A program made the position numbers and the translations under genes. Shown one piece after another: positions 43,695-55,300 of a stretch of DNA of 64,000 bases. This DNA comes from Saksenaea vasiformis B4078 (lineage: Eukaryota > Mucoromycota > Mucoromycetes > Mucorales > Saksenaeaceae), in NCBI GenBank assembly GCA_000697055.1, contig JNDT01001822.1, positions 1 through 64,000 of the forward strand, given 5' to 3'. The stretch's first letter is position 1; each line of letters opens with the position of its first letter. The notes under the pieces were generated by a model. The model was not told where the DNA came from and made no database searches. It was given only the letters and a program-made list of their open reading frames with translations.

Positions 43695-45376
43695 TTATCG
43701 TCGATATTTTTCATAGCCCCTGACAATACTTTCGATGGATCGATTCTTGGTTTCGGGAACAGCAAAGAAAGTAAAGAGGAACGATAAGACGCCGATACCT
43801 GCAAAAATGGCGAAGGAGTAGCCGCCAATCGCTGCAAACCATACAGGGAAAATCTGGCCAATGAAGAAATTCATGGCCCAGTTCATCGCTGTAGCCGCAG
43901 CACCGACACTGGAAGCCGCATAAGTCGGTGACATTTCGGATGTGATAAGCCAAGGGATTGGACCAATGCCAATAGCAAAGGACGCCACATAGCAGAAGAC
44001 AGATACCACCAGGAGGGGTCCAACATTGAATGCGTAACCAATGACCAGCGTTACAGAGAAGATGGTACCACCTGCCTCGGCGAGGAGAAGTAAGGGTCGT
44101 CGACCCATGCGATCGATCAATGCCACAGCCACCAAGGTCATTACGAAGTTAACAAATGTCGATACAATGGTCATGTACTTGGACATATCTGGACTCAGAA
44201 CGGAGCTGAAGATTGTCGTTGAGAAATACATGACGGCGTTCATTCCGATGAGTTGCTGGATGGCGTGTAGTATCAGTACGGTCAGAGCAATGCGACAGGT
44301 TACTGGGTCTCTAAAGACCTGATACATGCTCATAGCTTCATGTGCTCCTCGTTCAGCAGACGTTGGTGCAACAGCAGCACCACGACTTGTAGGCGCGTCA
44401 GCCAGTGCACTGTCTTCTTCCTCAGGATATATCTCCTTTTCGCTTTCTTCCTCTTTCTTCTGTGTCTCCATCAAATCGCCATGGGATTCCTCAGGATACC
44501 GCAGAATGGATGTTGCTGCCGCTGTTCCTACTTGGCCTTCCACAATCTCGTAAAACTCGTTTTCAATTCGGGCATTGCCGCGCAGCTTGCCTAAGGCCTG
44601 CTTGGCATCCTGGATTCGATTGATAGACACTAACCACCGTGGCGATTCGCAACAGGTGGTCATCATGATTGCTTGAAGAATTGCAGGAAAGCCGACAATA
44701 GCATACGTAACGCGCCACAAAGGGACAGTGGCAGTAGGTAGGCCAACAACCGACGATAAAAGAATACCCACAACAATAAAGAACCTAAAACACCATTAAT
44801 CAATCAATATTTTTCTTCGTCTTTTGATATGCAAGATTGGCAATATTTACTGATGACAAGTGCCCATGGCACCGCGTGCGCGGATGGTTGATATTTCTCC
44901 AATGTAGGTAGGAATGGCCAGCGATCCAAGACCGCAGGCCAGCCCGCAAAAGATACGGCCAATGATAAACATGGCCGTATTGACGGCAAGTCCAACCAGA
45001 AGACTGCCAATAATCCAACCCGAAGTGTTCAAGATGATCGCTTTCTTACGTCCTATTTTAGTTTGCACTGGGCCACCCGTCAAACCGCCGATCAATCCAC
45101 CGACACAAAAGGATGCTACTGCGAACCCCCTAAGACATTTCGCGTTAAAGACACATGTTTTAAACCAAGAAAGTCGAACCATAGTGCGTTGTTCATTGGT
45201 AAACAATCTGGAAACTTTGGATGAACAAGATGTGCATTGCCCGTGGCACAATTATGCGTAATTTCGCCGGGCACATTCGGAGATCCAATGACCCAGCCAT
45301 TACTGAATGATCCCAAGCAGGCCATGAACACGCAGTAAAGCATGTAACCTGGCGTCTTTAATTCAACGGAATCCAT
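43695..45376 (-). CDS. MFS sugar transporter (glucose/hexose permease type), three exons
   Basis: Exons 45376-45180, 45129-44851, 44784-43695; 521 residues with 12 expected membrane segments. Sugar-porter signatures: GRKKA after helix 2, RIFCGLACGLGSLAIPTYIG, ESPRWL, QQLIGMNAVMYFSTTIF (the QQ..G.N sugar-binding helix 7), DRMGRRPLLL, PWLITSEMSP and PETKNRSIESI. It moves hexoses across the plasma membrane by facilitated diffusion or proton symport. The central cytosolic loop between helices 6 and 7 is unusually long, with about 55 acidic, Ser/Thr/Ala-rich residues (KKEEESEKEIYPEEEDSALA), a likely regulatory site. The loop after the first helix is also long, with cysteines. Substrate not predictable. 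Confidence 0.9.
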
Positions 45377-45469
45377 GATGACATAAATTATAAAGGAAGG
45401 GAACAGAACGAGAAAGAAAAGAAATTTTTGGGATCTTTTTTTTTGCCAGGGTTTCTTTGTAACATGGGG

Positions 45470-47548
45470 TCAAAGCCTTCCTCGGAGATAGCTGCCCATG
45501 AATAGAGCCCAGCCATAAACGATGCCTACTGCACAGTAGACACTGGTAAGAAGCAATGGCAGGAATTCGAGCTTGTCTTCAAACACCCATCCATGCAGCA
45601 CACCGGTGTACAACTGGAGTCCTAACAGACCAGCCATGTATTGTACCTCCAGCGGATGCAGTAACTCGTTCAAGGGTCTGTGTACAAGCAATATCAATTA
45701 AAAAAGGAAAGAGGCAGTGAAGTTATGCTTACAACTGAATGCAGTGTGCCAATCCTGGAATCACAGTTAAAAACCACAGGAATGTAAGGCAGAGTTTGAC
45801 AGGTGTTTCTGCATCGTAAAAACTCATCAGTTATGATAATAATAAAATAATAGAATTCTTACCTGCAGTGTGAAACAAAAGAGGAAATAATGAGCAAATC
45901 CCTGCACCGCTTAGTAAGATGAGAATACGTAAATGCAACCGACTGTTGGCAGCCATTAGTCTGATAAAGACATATTAGCTTCTTCTTTTTTTTTCACACC
46001 AAGTTATGTACCCGAAAGGAATCAGCACAAGCATAATTGCCTTTTCATGAACGTGCCAGCCAAAAAGATAGGAAGCAAAACCACATAGTGTAAGAGAAGA
46101 CAGGAAGTTATCAAACGTCGGCTTTCGCCACAACACTTGCAAAACGAGCTAAAAGGGATTGTTAAGATAACGCTTCCCTTTCTTTCTTTTTTCCTTTTTT
46201 TCTCACCAGCTGCACAAGGACAGTAATCACCAGCGTATGTGCGGCCTCCACTGTAGGTAAGACGGCGAACTGCGTATCACCAACGAATCCACGTGTCATA
46301 GAGCCAAGCGCTGCATCGTTCAATGTCCAGTTTAATTTTTTGGCAACTACAGTCATGTTTTTAGTGCGTTATTTTGTGTTGATGGTGTGTTACCAAGGAT
46401 CAAAGCACGATCGGCGGCAGCATACAATGCCCAAAAATTGGGAGCCCAATAGGCATGGCATAATCCGCGTGTAAAAGGGAATAAGCGTTGTGCAAGATTG
46501 GGCAGTTGACCCAGATAGATAAATGGTCCTAATGAAATGGCGAAAACGGCGAGCACAGATCCACCCAACTTGATGAATCGCCAAAGCGAAAAATAGCGCG
46601 AACCTACACAATGTAAGAATGAAAAGGATAGAAGCTAAAATAGATACATACTGCGCTCAGTTGTTCCATCTGATTTGAAAACAAAGCAATAGGCTTGAAG
46701 TAGATAAACAAAGTAGGCCGGTGCCATGTAGAGATAAATGTGCTTGAAGTTAAGCAGAACGGCGAAAAGGATCCCGGAGGCAAGCAAATTATTCTGTTTG
46801 CCAGCGCTGTAAATACGTTTCATCTTTTTCCCATCCTTTTACCCGTTTTGCTTCAACGATCGAAAGTATAAGGATACCATACAAGATACCATTGTACTGA
46901 AAATGCATATGTGCTCATCAAGCGTTAAGGAACAGTTCGACTCATTACTCCCCACACCAAAGAAAAAGAAGAAAAAGGATATGATCCACAATAAAAATGC
47001 CAGGATGTAAGACAATGGACGCTGCTACGAGCCAATGCACGTATTTTGAACCAAAGAAGCGGACGTACCTTTCATTGTCTGAGTCATCTTCTCCCTTTCA
47101 TGTCCATACAAACCTGCTTAGGGCCCAGAAGAGTACCAGTTCACTCGCAATGACGGTCAGTCGTTGGAAGAGAATGGTCGCCTCGCTCTGATAATTCAGG
47201 TTGTCGACCAATAGCATGGCTGGGTCAACCATCGACGCAAAAAGACTTAGCCCTTTTTCAAACCAAGCAAAAAAAGGTGGATAATCCAATGTCCATTCGG
47301 ACGTGTTCTTTACGCATGTAAGCGTCAGGACGGTGGCGGGTTACTTATCATTTACCTCAATGTACCACTTGGAAATGGGAAAACTATGCGTAATGGCGAG
47401 CCAGTTACGGTGCACCTCGAAGTCCGTTGATCGACTGCCCACCGTTTTAGTATAACCAAGTCCTCAGAAAGAAACTGCTCATCGCAACATACTAGGCGGG
47501 TATTAATAGTAACTTGATGAACGTACTGATGATAAGCAGGTCCCTCAT
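45470..47548 (-). CDS. ALG8: ALG8-type dolichyl-P-Glc glucosyltransferase, twelve exons, one U12 intron
   Basis: Exons 47548-47493, 47434-47356, 47307-47114, 47068-46983, 46910-46843, 46793-46652, 46603-46394, 46346-46207, 46148-46012, 45960-45863, 45808-45733, 45677-45470; 497 residues. Family motifs: [86 protein letters not shown] [25 protein letters not shown] and GWHVHEKA identify ALG8 rather than ALG6. It adds the second glucose to the lipid-linked oligosaccharide in the ER membrane, before N-glycan transfer. Intron 4 is U12-type AT-AC (46911-46982). All other introns are GT-AG; every join is in phase. Confidence 0.94.
46911..46982 (-). other. U12-type AT-AC intron in ALG8
   Basis: Donor ATATCCTTTT, branch element TTCCTTAAC and 3' end GAGCAC| about 14 bases after the branch adenosine all match minor-spliceosome consensus. 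Splicing joins GTGGATC to ATATGCATTTTCAG, giving [10 protein letters not shown], the invariant family motif. No GT-AG pair in the region gives that frame. Confidence 0.9.
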
Positions 47549-47831
47549 GATGCGCGATCGCGTGGCAGCTGGAAACCCGCCAAAACGAAGTTTTTGTATC
47601 CAAACGAGGCAAATCGGACTTTTGATGAACCGCGAAAACTGCAAATGTGCTACTCATCCTCAAGTTTGCTCTGTCCACGCTTGCGCTTGCCCCAAACGTG
47701 AACTACATGTTGAATACGACATTTATTTACTAGTCTATATTTCAATCAACGATCTACGTGTATATGTAAATGTATGTATAACTTGGGAATGCATAAACTG
47801 TACAATGGAAGAGGGAAGGGGAAGTCGTGTC

Positions 47832-49308
47832 TCAAAACTCAGCAAATAAATCCCGGTATGGATCCGCTTGGGATAATCCATAGGGTTGATCATCTTCATC
47901 ATACTTTTGAAAATGGCTTGCATCTCCTTCGCAACGAATTTTTGGGACATACGGTGCTCTGATTTTCCGCTGTTCGAGCTTTTCGAAATCAATGGAAGCA
48001 AACCATTTGTGCTCCATGATATCACGATAGCCCTTTCTGAGATTACCGTAGCGCATGGTTTTATCGCTGGTCAAAAGGTGTTTTAGCAGGTCCTTGACGG
48101 CTGAATCAAAGTAGGAAGGATATTTCGGACGAGACGACATAATCTTTTCGTACAATTTGAACTGACTGTCGGCATAAAATGGTGCATGCCTAAAGCGAAA
48201 GCGAACGAGATGATTAAGCCTACAGGACATCCTCCCACTACACACACACTCTCTCTCTCACTCTTACCCTGCTAACATCTCGTAAATACTAAAGAGCATG
48301 AGGTCAGTGTCATGCAAACTAAAAACCGTCAGGATAAACTTACAGGACGCCTAATGACCAGAAATCAACCGCTTTACTGTAGCCTTTTGATTGGATAATT
48401 TCAGGTGCTGTCCAAAATCATCCCGAGTGAGACATGCCATGTTTTCCCGTTCTTTCCCCGCTTACCAAGGTAATCCGGCGTGCCGCAAAGTGTATATGTA
48501 ATATCATCGGGCAAACGTTTTGCAAAACCAAAATCTGTGATTCTGATATGACCCGTCGTGTCCAGCAGCAGGTTCTCCGGCTTCAGATCACGGTAAACAA
48601 TATCATGCTTATGAAGGTAAATGAGGGCCAATAGGACCTCGGCGCTATAAAACTTGGCGACTTCATCTGGAAATCGCTGCAGTGCGATTGAGTAGGCTGT
48701 CGAAACCCATTGTTACTCTATCTACCTTGACTCGTCTCAGGTAAGAGAACAGTTCACCACCAGGAACGAAATCCATCACCATGTAGACATGTGTGCAATC
48801 AGCAAACGTATTCCACAGATTCACAATAAAAGGATGTTCAATGCTCATTAAAACCGAACGTTCGTTTCGAGTGTGCTCGACTTGTTTCATTTTCACAATT
48901 TCTGATTTCTTGAGAACCTTGATGGCATAGTACCGATCGTTGTATTTGGACTGTGCAAGATGCACACGACCAAAGGATCCTGTACCAAGCGTACGAAGCA
49001 GTCGAAAATCATTCAGCTTTAACTCTACCGAGCACTTGTTCTTTGGTGGTGGTGGTACAGTTCCGTTCTCTTTCACCTCCTCGTTGTTCTCTTTATTGCT
49101 CTCGCATGTGGCTATAACTGTGGCCTGAAACGATCCGGAGGACGGTGTCTGCGGAGGCGAGTACGGGAGGCCATCGGCCAAGAACGGTTCTACAGTGTGT
49201 ATGAATAGGAATTAGACGCTGTTGGGAGATCATAGCCAGGCGCTACTTGCGAAAATTGCTGTTATGGCTGCCAAAAATTGTGCTGTTATGTTTGCGTGAT
49301 CGAGGCAT
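47832..49308 (-). CDS. cAMP-dependent protein kinase (PKA) catalytic subunit, six exons
   Basis: Exons 49308-49251, 49189-48726, 48676-48466, 48407-48344, 48288-48268, 48189-47832; 391 residues. AGC kinase domain from about residue 80: GTGSFGRV loop, AIKVLKK lysine, [19 protein letters not shown], activation loop [13 protein letters not shown] (Thr 236 equals PKA Thr197), then the C-tail ending FAEF, the PKA hydrophobic motif. It phosphorylates R-R-x-S/T sites when cAMP releases the regulatory subunit; in Mucorales it governs dimorphism and growth. The 80-residue N-terminal extension is Ser/Pro-rich. Intron 1 is GC-AG, and exon 5 is only 21 nt. A longer N-terminus from the ATG at 49401 is possible, but a GTAGGT...TTTTAG intron probably lies in the 5' UTR. 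Confidence 0.93.
49190..49250 (-). other. GC-AG intron in the PKA gene
   Basis: AATTTTC|GCAAGT donor, CTAAT branch and CTGTAG acceptor, 61 nt. The nearby GT (GTAGCG) splices out of frame and hits a stop after about 37 codons; the GC donor keeps the frame into the kinase. Confidence 0.65.
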
Positions 49309-52300
49309 TGTTTCTGTAGGTGCGACTAAAAGCGAATGGTTGGTTGATTTGCTTCTATCCATCATAAAACCTACCCGGTAGGTCCTCAATAGAGCTGGCA
49401 TCTTCGTGGGTGGACGATCGTGGCGTAGACAATGCTTTCTCATTGTTCTTTTTATACTGAAAGGAAAATCGTGGACGTTTGGCTTTGTCGATAAGTTTGC
49501 TGATCATGATTTAGGACGCAGGTGGAAAGAAAAAAGGTTTTTGTTGCGCGGGGGATGCTTTTTATACTTGTTTCATCACGAGTCAATGATAGTGGTGGGC
49601 CTTTTTTTTTGCTGTGTAAGACATGCCTTTTTTGGTGGGTCCCGGGTAATTAAGCTTCCGCCAAATCGTTTTTCCTCCAAACAGATTTGCAAGAAGAACA
49701 TGTCATGCTATTGTGTAACGCAGGATCATTTTGCCATGGATCAACGGGAACACAATAGGGTACAAGATACAATCCTTTGCTCTTGGTTGGCATTTATTTT
49801 TGGAACTATGAAATCAATGTATGATTACGCTAACACCAGCTCAGAGATGAATTCATTGTGCCGAAAGGCAAGGACATATCTCGTGGTCTGTTTTCGGTCG
49901 AACAGTCCTGTCTACAGAGAATTAGCCGTTCCGGCAGATAATATATGAAGGATAACAGATGAAACGAGGCATGTCTCTCCACTGGAATTGTCAGCTCATA
50001 TGATTAATGAAGTCGGTCACAAGCGATTGGTCTTCGTTTTCATCATAAAAGGATGCATCTCCAACATACTTAAGCAGCGGCATTTTTTCATACATCATAT
50101 ATCACTAATGATTGATGTCTCTTCAGATTACGACGTGGTCAATGCATGCTGAGTTATTACAATACTTGCATATCCGAAATTGAATTTGAATGATGCATCC
50201 GGTACAGAGTAATAAATATATCACAGAAAATTCAAATTTTCCCATAGCAGTAGGTATTCCTGAAATAACATTCATGAACAGAAATAGATGAAGTGGGCGT
50301 TTGTCAAATCCTCTCAGACGTCACCACACCGGTATAATAATAACTATGATTGTAAGGCAAGGCGTTATTACATTATTGAGCTTTCTGTCATAAAGAACAG
50401 ACAGTTGACCTTACAGTAGGTTATTCACCATAACTTCTAAAATTCCAAGTCGTGGCCTTCTGTAGGACGATAAAACTTGACTTGCTCTTTTCGGGAAATA
50501 AAACTACTTTGCATCATCGCTTTGAGTGCCTTCTTCCCAATAGAACGTTTGCGCAAGCACCAATTACCTATCGTTGTAAACTGATGGACCATGTGTCGTT
50601 TTTTTTTCTTTCCACAGCAGCGTAGATGAGCGATGGAGATAGTCTTTCTTTGTCTACGTTCCGGTGAAAAGAGGATACGCGATGTTTGATTTGAGAAAAA
50701 TCTTTCAATTCTAATATTTCTATATCATCATCCTGAACCACGAATTAAAATACTTCCCACAGAAATGATCTTGTTACTCAGTAGCGCATTTATGCAATGA
50801 TATTTGAGGAATTGAAACACTAACGTATAGTACATATCGACTTATTCATTTCAACTGTCTATCTCAAGGGAACAAAATCGACCAGGATCAAATGTACAAT
50901 GCCTGGATATATTTCCGACCTGTTCCACACCGATTGACAAAAATCAGTTAGCTTTTGCCTTTATCAGTGATTTTCTCCTTGAATTATTATTCAAAAACTC
51001 TATGTAAAATGGTTTTAAACAAGGAGATTTGGTAAAATCAAGTGTATGAAAATGACTTCTGTCAAGCTGTCTTTTGCGGTTTTGATTACACGATAAGGAA
51101 GCTACTGTCTGAAACAGTTTTCTTCTCATTTGGGAAATCTGTGCCGTAAAACCTCCTTCTTTCTGTATGGCTGGAAGGGCATGTAACCATTTTTATGATA
51201 CATCAACTGTACAAACCATCGGAGGCGCATTGCATGTTCATTTCCAAATAAGATTTGAAAGAAGACGTGATAGGCTTGACAGAACACGAAAAAACGTGAC
51301 TAATCATTACCTCCGCAGCTATCAAATTGCTCGCTTCCATCTTTTAAGACTTACCGTTATAAATAGATGGTTACTGTAACTGATACTTGTGACAAGAAAT
51401 TTCCATTAGCCCCTGTTACAGAATGTGTGATCCGCAGATGGACAAGATCCTTGGCTTCAATCAGCGAGTCGTTGTATTCTCCGACATCAACAGTGTTCTA
51501 TCCTGTAAAGGCAACAGGTCTGATCACAGCTCACTTTTCTGCAAATTGCATGAAAACGCATCAAGCAACGATTCACATGCGTACGTTTTGTATTAAACTG
51601 CAAACGTTTGCCAGCGTTCTCGGTTGCTACGGAGCACAGATGGAGGTGGTGGTGGCGCACCAAACTCGGAACACACATGGACAGTTTTATCTTGGCGTGA
51701 CATAGCCGGGTGATAGTAAACAATTCTTTGTGGTTTTAGTGAGCAAAAAGGCAATGAGTTGATCATTGATAAACTGCCGAAAAAGCGTAGCCTGTCCTGC
51801 AAGTAGGCTATCGTTGTAGTCAAAGGTCATTCGCCTTGTACTCTTTCAAACTTGATTGTATGTATTTTCTACCAACCACATGATAGGAACTTTCCGTTTC
51901 GTACCTGATATACGTTGCGCCCTTTTTGCCGTGCAATAAATAAAGGAGCATTCGGAAAACATTGTTTAAAACTACAGTCACCGAGAAAAGACTTACAGAT
52001 GCCGGACGGCGCCTTTTGCTATGACATGTATTCCATAAGTACAGAAAAATGAGGCTGAACCATTAAATGCCTAATGTGTCGCCGGCGGATGCTCGATCAG
52101 TAACCTTAAGGACAAGTTTGTGCAACATACATGTAGCAGAGAGCCCTCAAACTGGCAAAGTTTAACAGGTACGTTTCATAACATTTGTTTCCATGATGAT
52201 GGTACCTGAGGTAGTAAACTGAACCCAACTTGTAACAAGAGTTTTCCCGTCGTGCCCTTCGTCATGTTGGTCTGTACAAATACTGTGCAAAACTGTGTCA

Positions 52301-55300
52301 CGGAAAAAATTGTTCGTACGGTTCATTCTTCATAATGGAGGTTCCATGACATGCAAAATGACGGTCCTACTCCAACGGTAGAATTGCATCCTCTGTAAAT
52401 AGTCTATATCTTTCTTATGGACGATAGACGAGCTCTACAAAATGTCCAAAACTGTGTGAATATTGCATACCCATGTATTGTCTATCCTCTCTTTTAGAAG
52501 ACTTTTTCTGAATTAAAGGAACTTCCGATCTATTGCGTTTCTTGAAACACAGTGAGGGTGCTTGGACGCAATATATTTACTTGCGATCTTTGAGAGTACT
52601 TTTTTTATATCTGGAATCTCTGCCTATGTTTAACGGAAGGCTTCTCTTTTTTAAGGTAAGTCCCATCTGAATCTACTCTCTGAAACTGCGAAAAACACTA
52701 TATTCTGCGCAAACGCTAAATGCCATTTAATTGCATCATTTGCTCCCGTCTTCGAGAAGCCGTAACCCCTCGCAGAAGGACGAATCATTAGAAACACTGA
52801 AAGATAGGACTTTGTAAACTCAATGTGGGAATCACTGAATCAGAAGAGGTAATAGCCGTGCAAGGCTATTTGAAAACCAGAAATGCACTCCGCAACATCC
52901 GAGGTGATGCGCAATCATTTACGAGACCAATATTTCGAACAAGGTTCTACCATGTAGCGGCGCCCTTGCGTACCCCATTTCGTCATATAGACTCTAGACA
53001 CGCAACCCGTTTAAGATTCGTAGATTCTATAATAGATTGCGCGCTAGAATATCTTGCTAGACAGAGTCCTAGGTGGGCGTCCTGACTCGAGACAATGTAA
53101 TGAAAGCTGGGCAATCTGTGGGACGTTACAACAGACAACAATTTTTAATGCTTAATTGATTCGTGAAACCTTGACAAATCCTTGGTTCGGAATGTGATGA
53201 GATTGCTATTTCATCAATTAGCTTTGTAGGAGAGAAATACAATATGTCCAAACCAATCCTCTACATCTTTATGGGACATTAGTAGAGAAGTAGGTCTCGG
53301 TCAGTCGTCAGATGCGTCTTGATAAGTGGAAACGACCCACTTAACAAAATGGCTTGGTACGACTTTCAGCCTCGATCATGTCTAACCTTCAAAGCCACTC
53401 TGCTGTACATGTTGCCATTAACCTCTTATCAACCGCCGAGTCTGCATTGCATGAGCAATACTCTTTCTATAGATGAGGTACGGGAACTGCGGAAATTGAT
53501 CCAGTAACTGCATTTCTGGAAGTTCGTTGTTTTCCCTCTCAGCTTCCTACTTTTCAGGTAAACGCCGTGCTACGTTACAGACCAAAAGATGGTATTGTCT
53601 GTGCAAGTTAACCATGACTGGTACATCGTGTGAATGTCCCTGAGAGAAGCACAAACGCGCAAAGGATGAACTATGAGAGATGGTAACTGCTATGTATCTC
53701 AATTTACTAATATAGAGGGCTAGGTTTATCTCAAGATATATGTCGACTCTCTGGCTGCGGTCTTACGAACAATGATAACTGCTATCGCACTCGCATTTCA
53801 TGCGGGTATAAGGACCAAATCAATTTTAGGAGCTGTGCTTTGACGCTCCTATGTTTCTTTACGATGGACGACCATACATTGGGTATCTTGTGGGACAATG
53901 TGCTGGCCAAAGGTTAATAACGTTTCTGCTCATGTATCGTTATCCAAGGCGGGATATCGGTTGTACACCTTTTCGTGGTTCACCGAAAGGCCTTTGCATC
54001 CTCTGATAAGAATCAGACCTTTCCGTTGTGTATATCGCATACATCGTTGGGCAACCTTATCAATCAATCCTGAAAATAGCAACAATATATTTCATTCATT
54101 TCTGTGCGTACCCCTCTGAGATGCATGTTGGACGGCTGAGGGCACACAGATGAAACATGATCGATGTCTGCTGGTCCGCACTAAAAGTTTCATAATGGTT
54201 GAACTCTACTGGTATGATTATCTTAAAAGCATTGGTCATTGTTTTTGGTTTAGACAAGAGTCCAGAAAGAGCTGCGGAATGGCTGAGTATATTGTGTTTC
54301 CTATTATCTGCAGCAAAGGTGGGCACGCATGATGTAAATCGCCCGATTCAACGACTAGCAGATTTTGCGCTATTCTTCATCAGGCATGTTTAGTGGATCC
54401 ATCCTTGAAAGGATTCGCTTCTTATGAGAAGATGTCTGGTAATCTATCATGGACGTTTATTCCGTGGTCATAAAGGTGGCATCGTAGTCAAACAGATTTT
54501 CAATGGGAGAGCGCACTGACTTCCTCTGCTTCATCTTCATCATCGTTCATTGATATTCAATGTCCACTTGCATGGATCAGTATTTGATATTTCTGTGCTG
54601 CAAATCGGACACGCGCAGTGGCCGCTGTAAGCAATGAAGTGTGTTTCAATGGCAATGATATTGCGCTTTCTACGAGCTTTGATCATCAATATGAATATCA
54701 AACGTTTATGGTGTCGACACAGGTCCATTCGAAGGGATCTGTCAGTCAAAATTTGGCACAATTCACTTTGATCACTGTTGTTTATGAATGCACATTTACG
54801 CTAACCCATATCAATATTGTGCCCATGGAGAGCCAAACTTGTGCTGAGTATCTATGAACCTTTGCACAGAGAAATAGACACGGTTACATCAAATGAAAGC
54901 TGTATTGCGCTGTTTCATTGTAATAGGTTCCGTAAACACCGATTAGAACGTGCAAAAGAGCAGCATTTAAAGAGACTTATGGACAACTTTTTTCCTTGCT
55001 TGACTATGTTTTCTTAATAATAACGCCCCCAACACCCGACCGAGGATTGACCTCATGTCTTTTGATCCATTATTTAAACCCTGGTCGTAAATGGAACACG
55101 TGGTCACGCGCGGAAGCCATTGACTACACCTCCCACTCATCACCGAGGTGGCGCGCTGACGGGCGTCTGAAATTGCCTACAGGTTAAGTGAGCTGATATC
55201 CAAGCTTATTTCTTTCACGAACCGTGAATGATTTTTATGCTACCTATATGAATTTTGCATCCATCGAGGGAACAAGTTGACGTAGTAGCACATGAACTCG

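Noticed and set aside
46931..46982. GT-AG alternatives for the ALG8 intron (donors GTGTGG, GTAATG with the CATTTTCAG acceptor)
   Set aside because: They leave the frame or remove HFQ, the family's invariant motif, while the AT-AC reading restores it.
49406..49948. 180-codon + strand ORF beside PKA
   Set aside because: It starts antisense to the PKA leader, is Phe/Cys-rich with no domain, and looks like chance.
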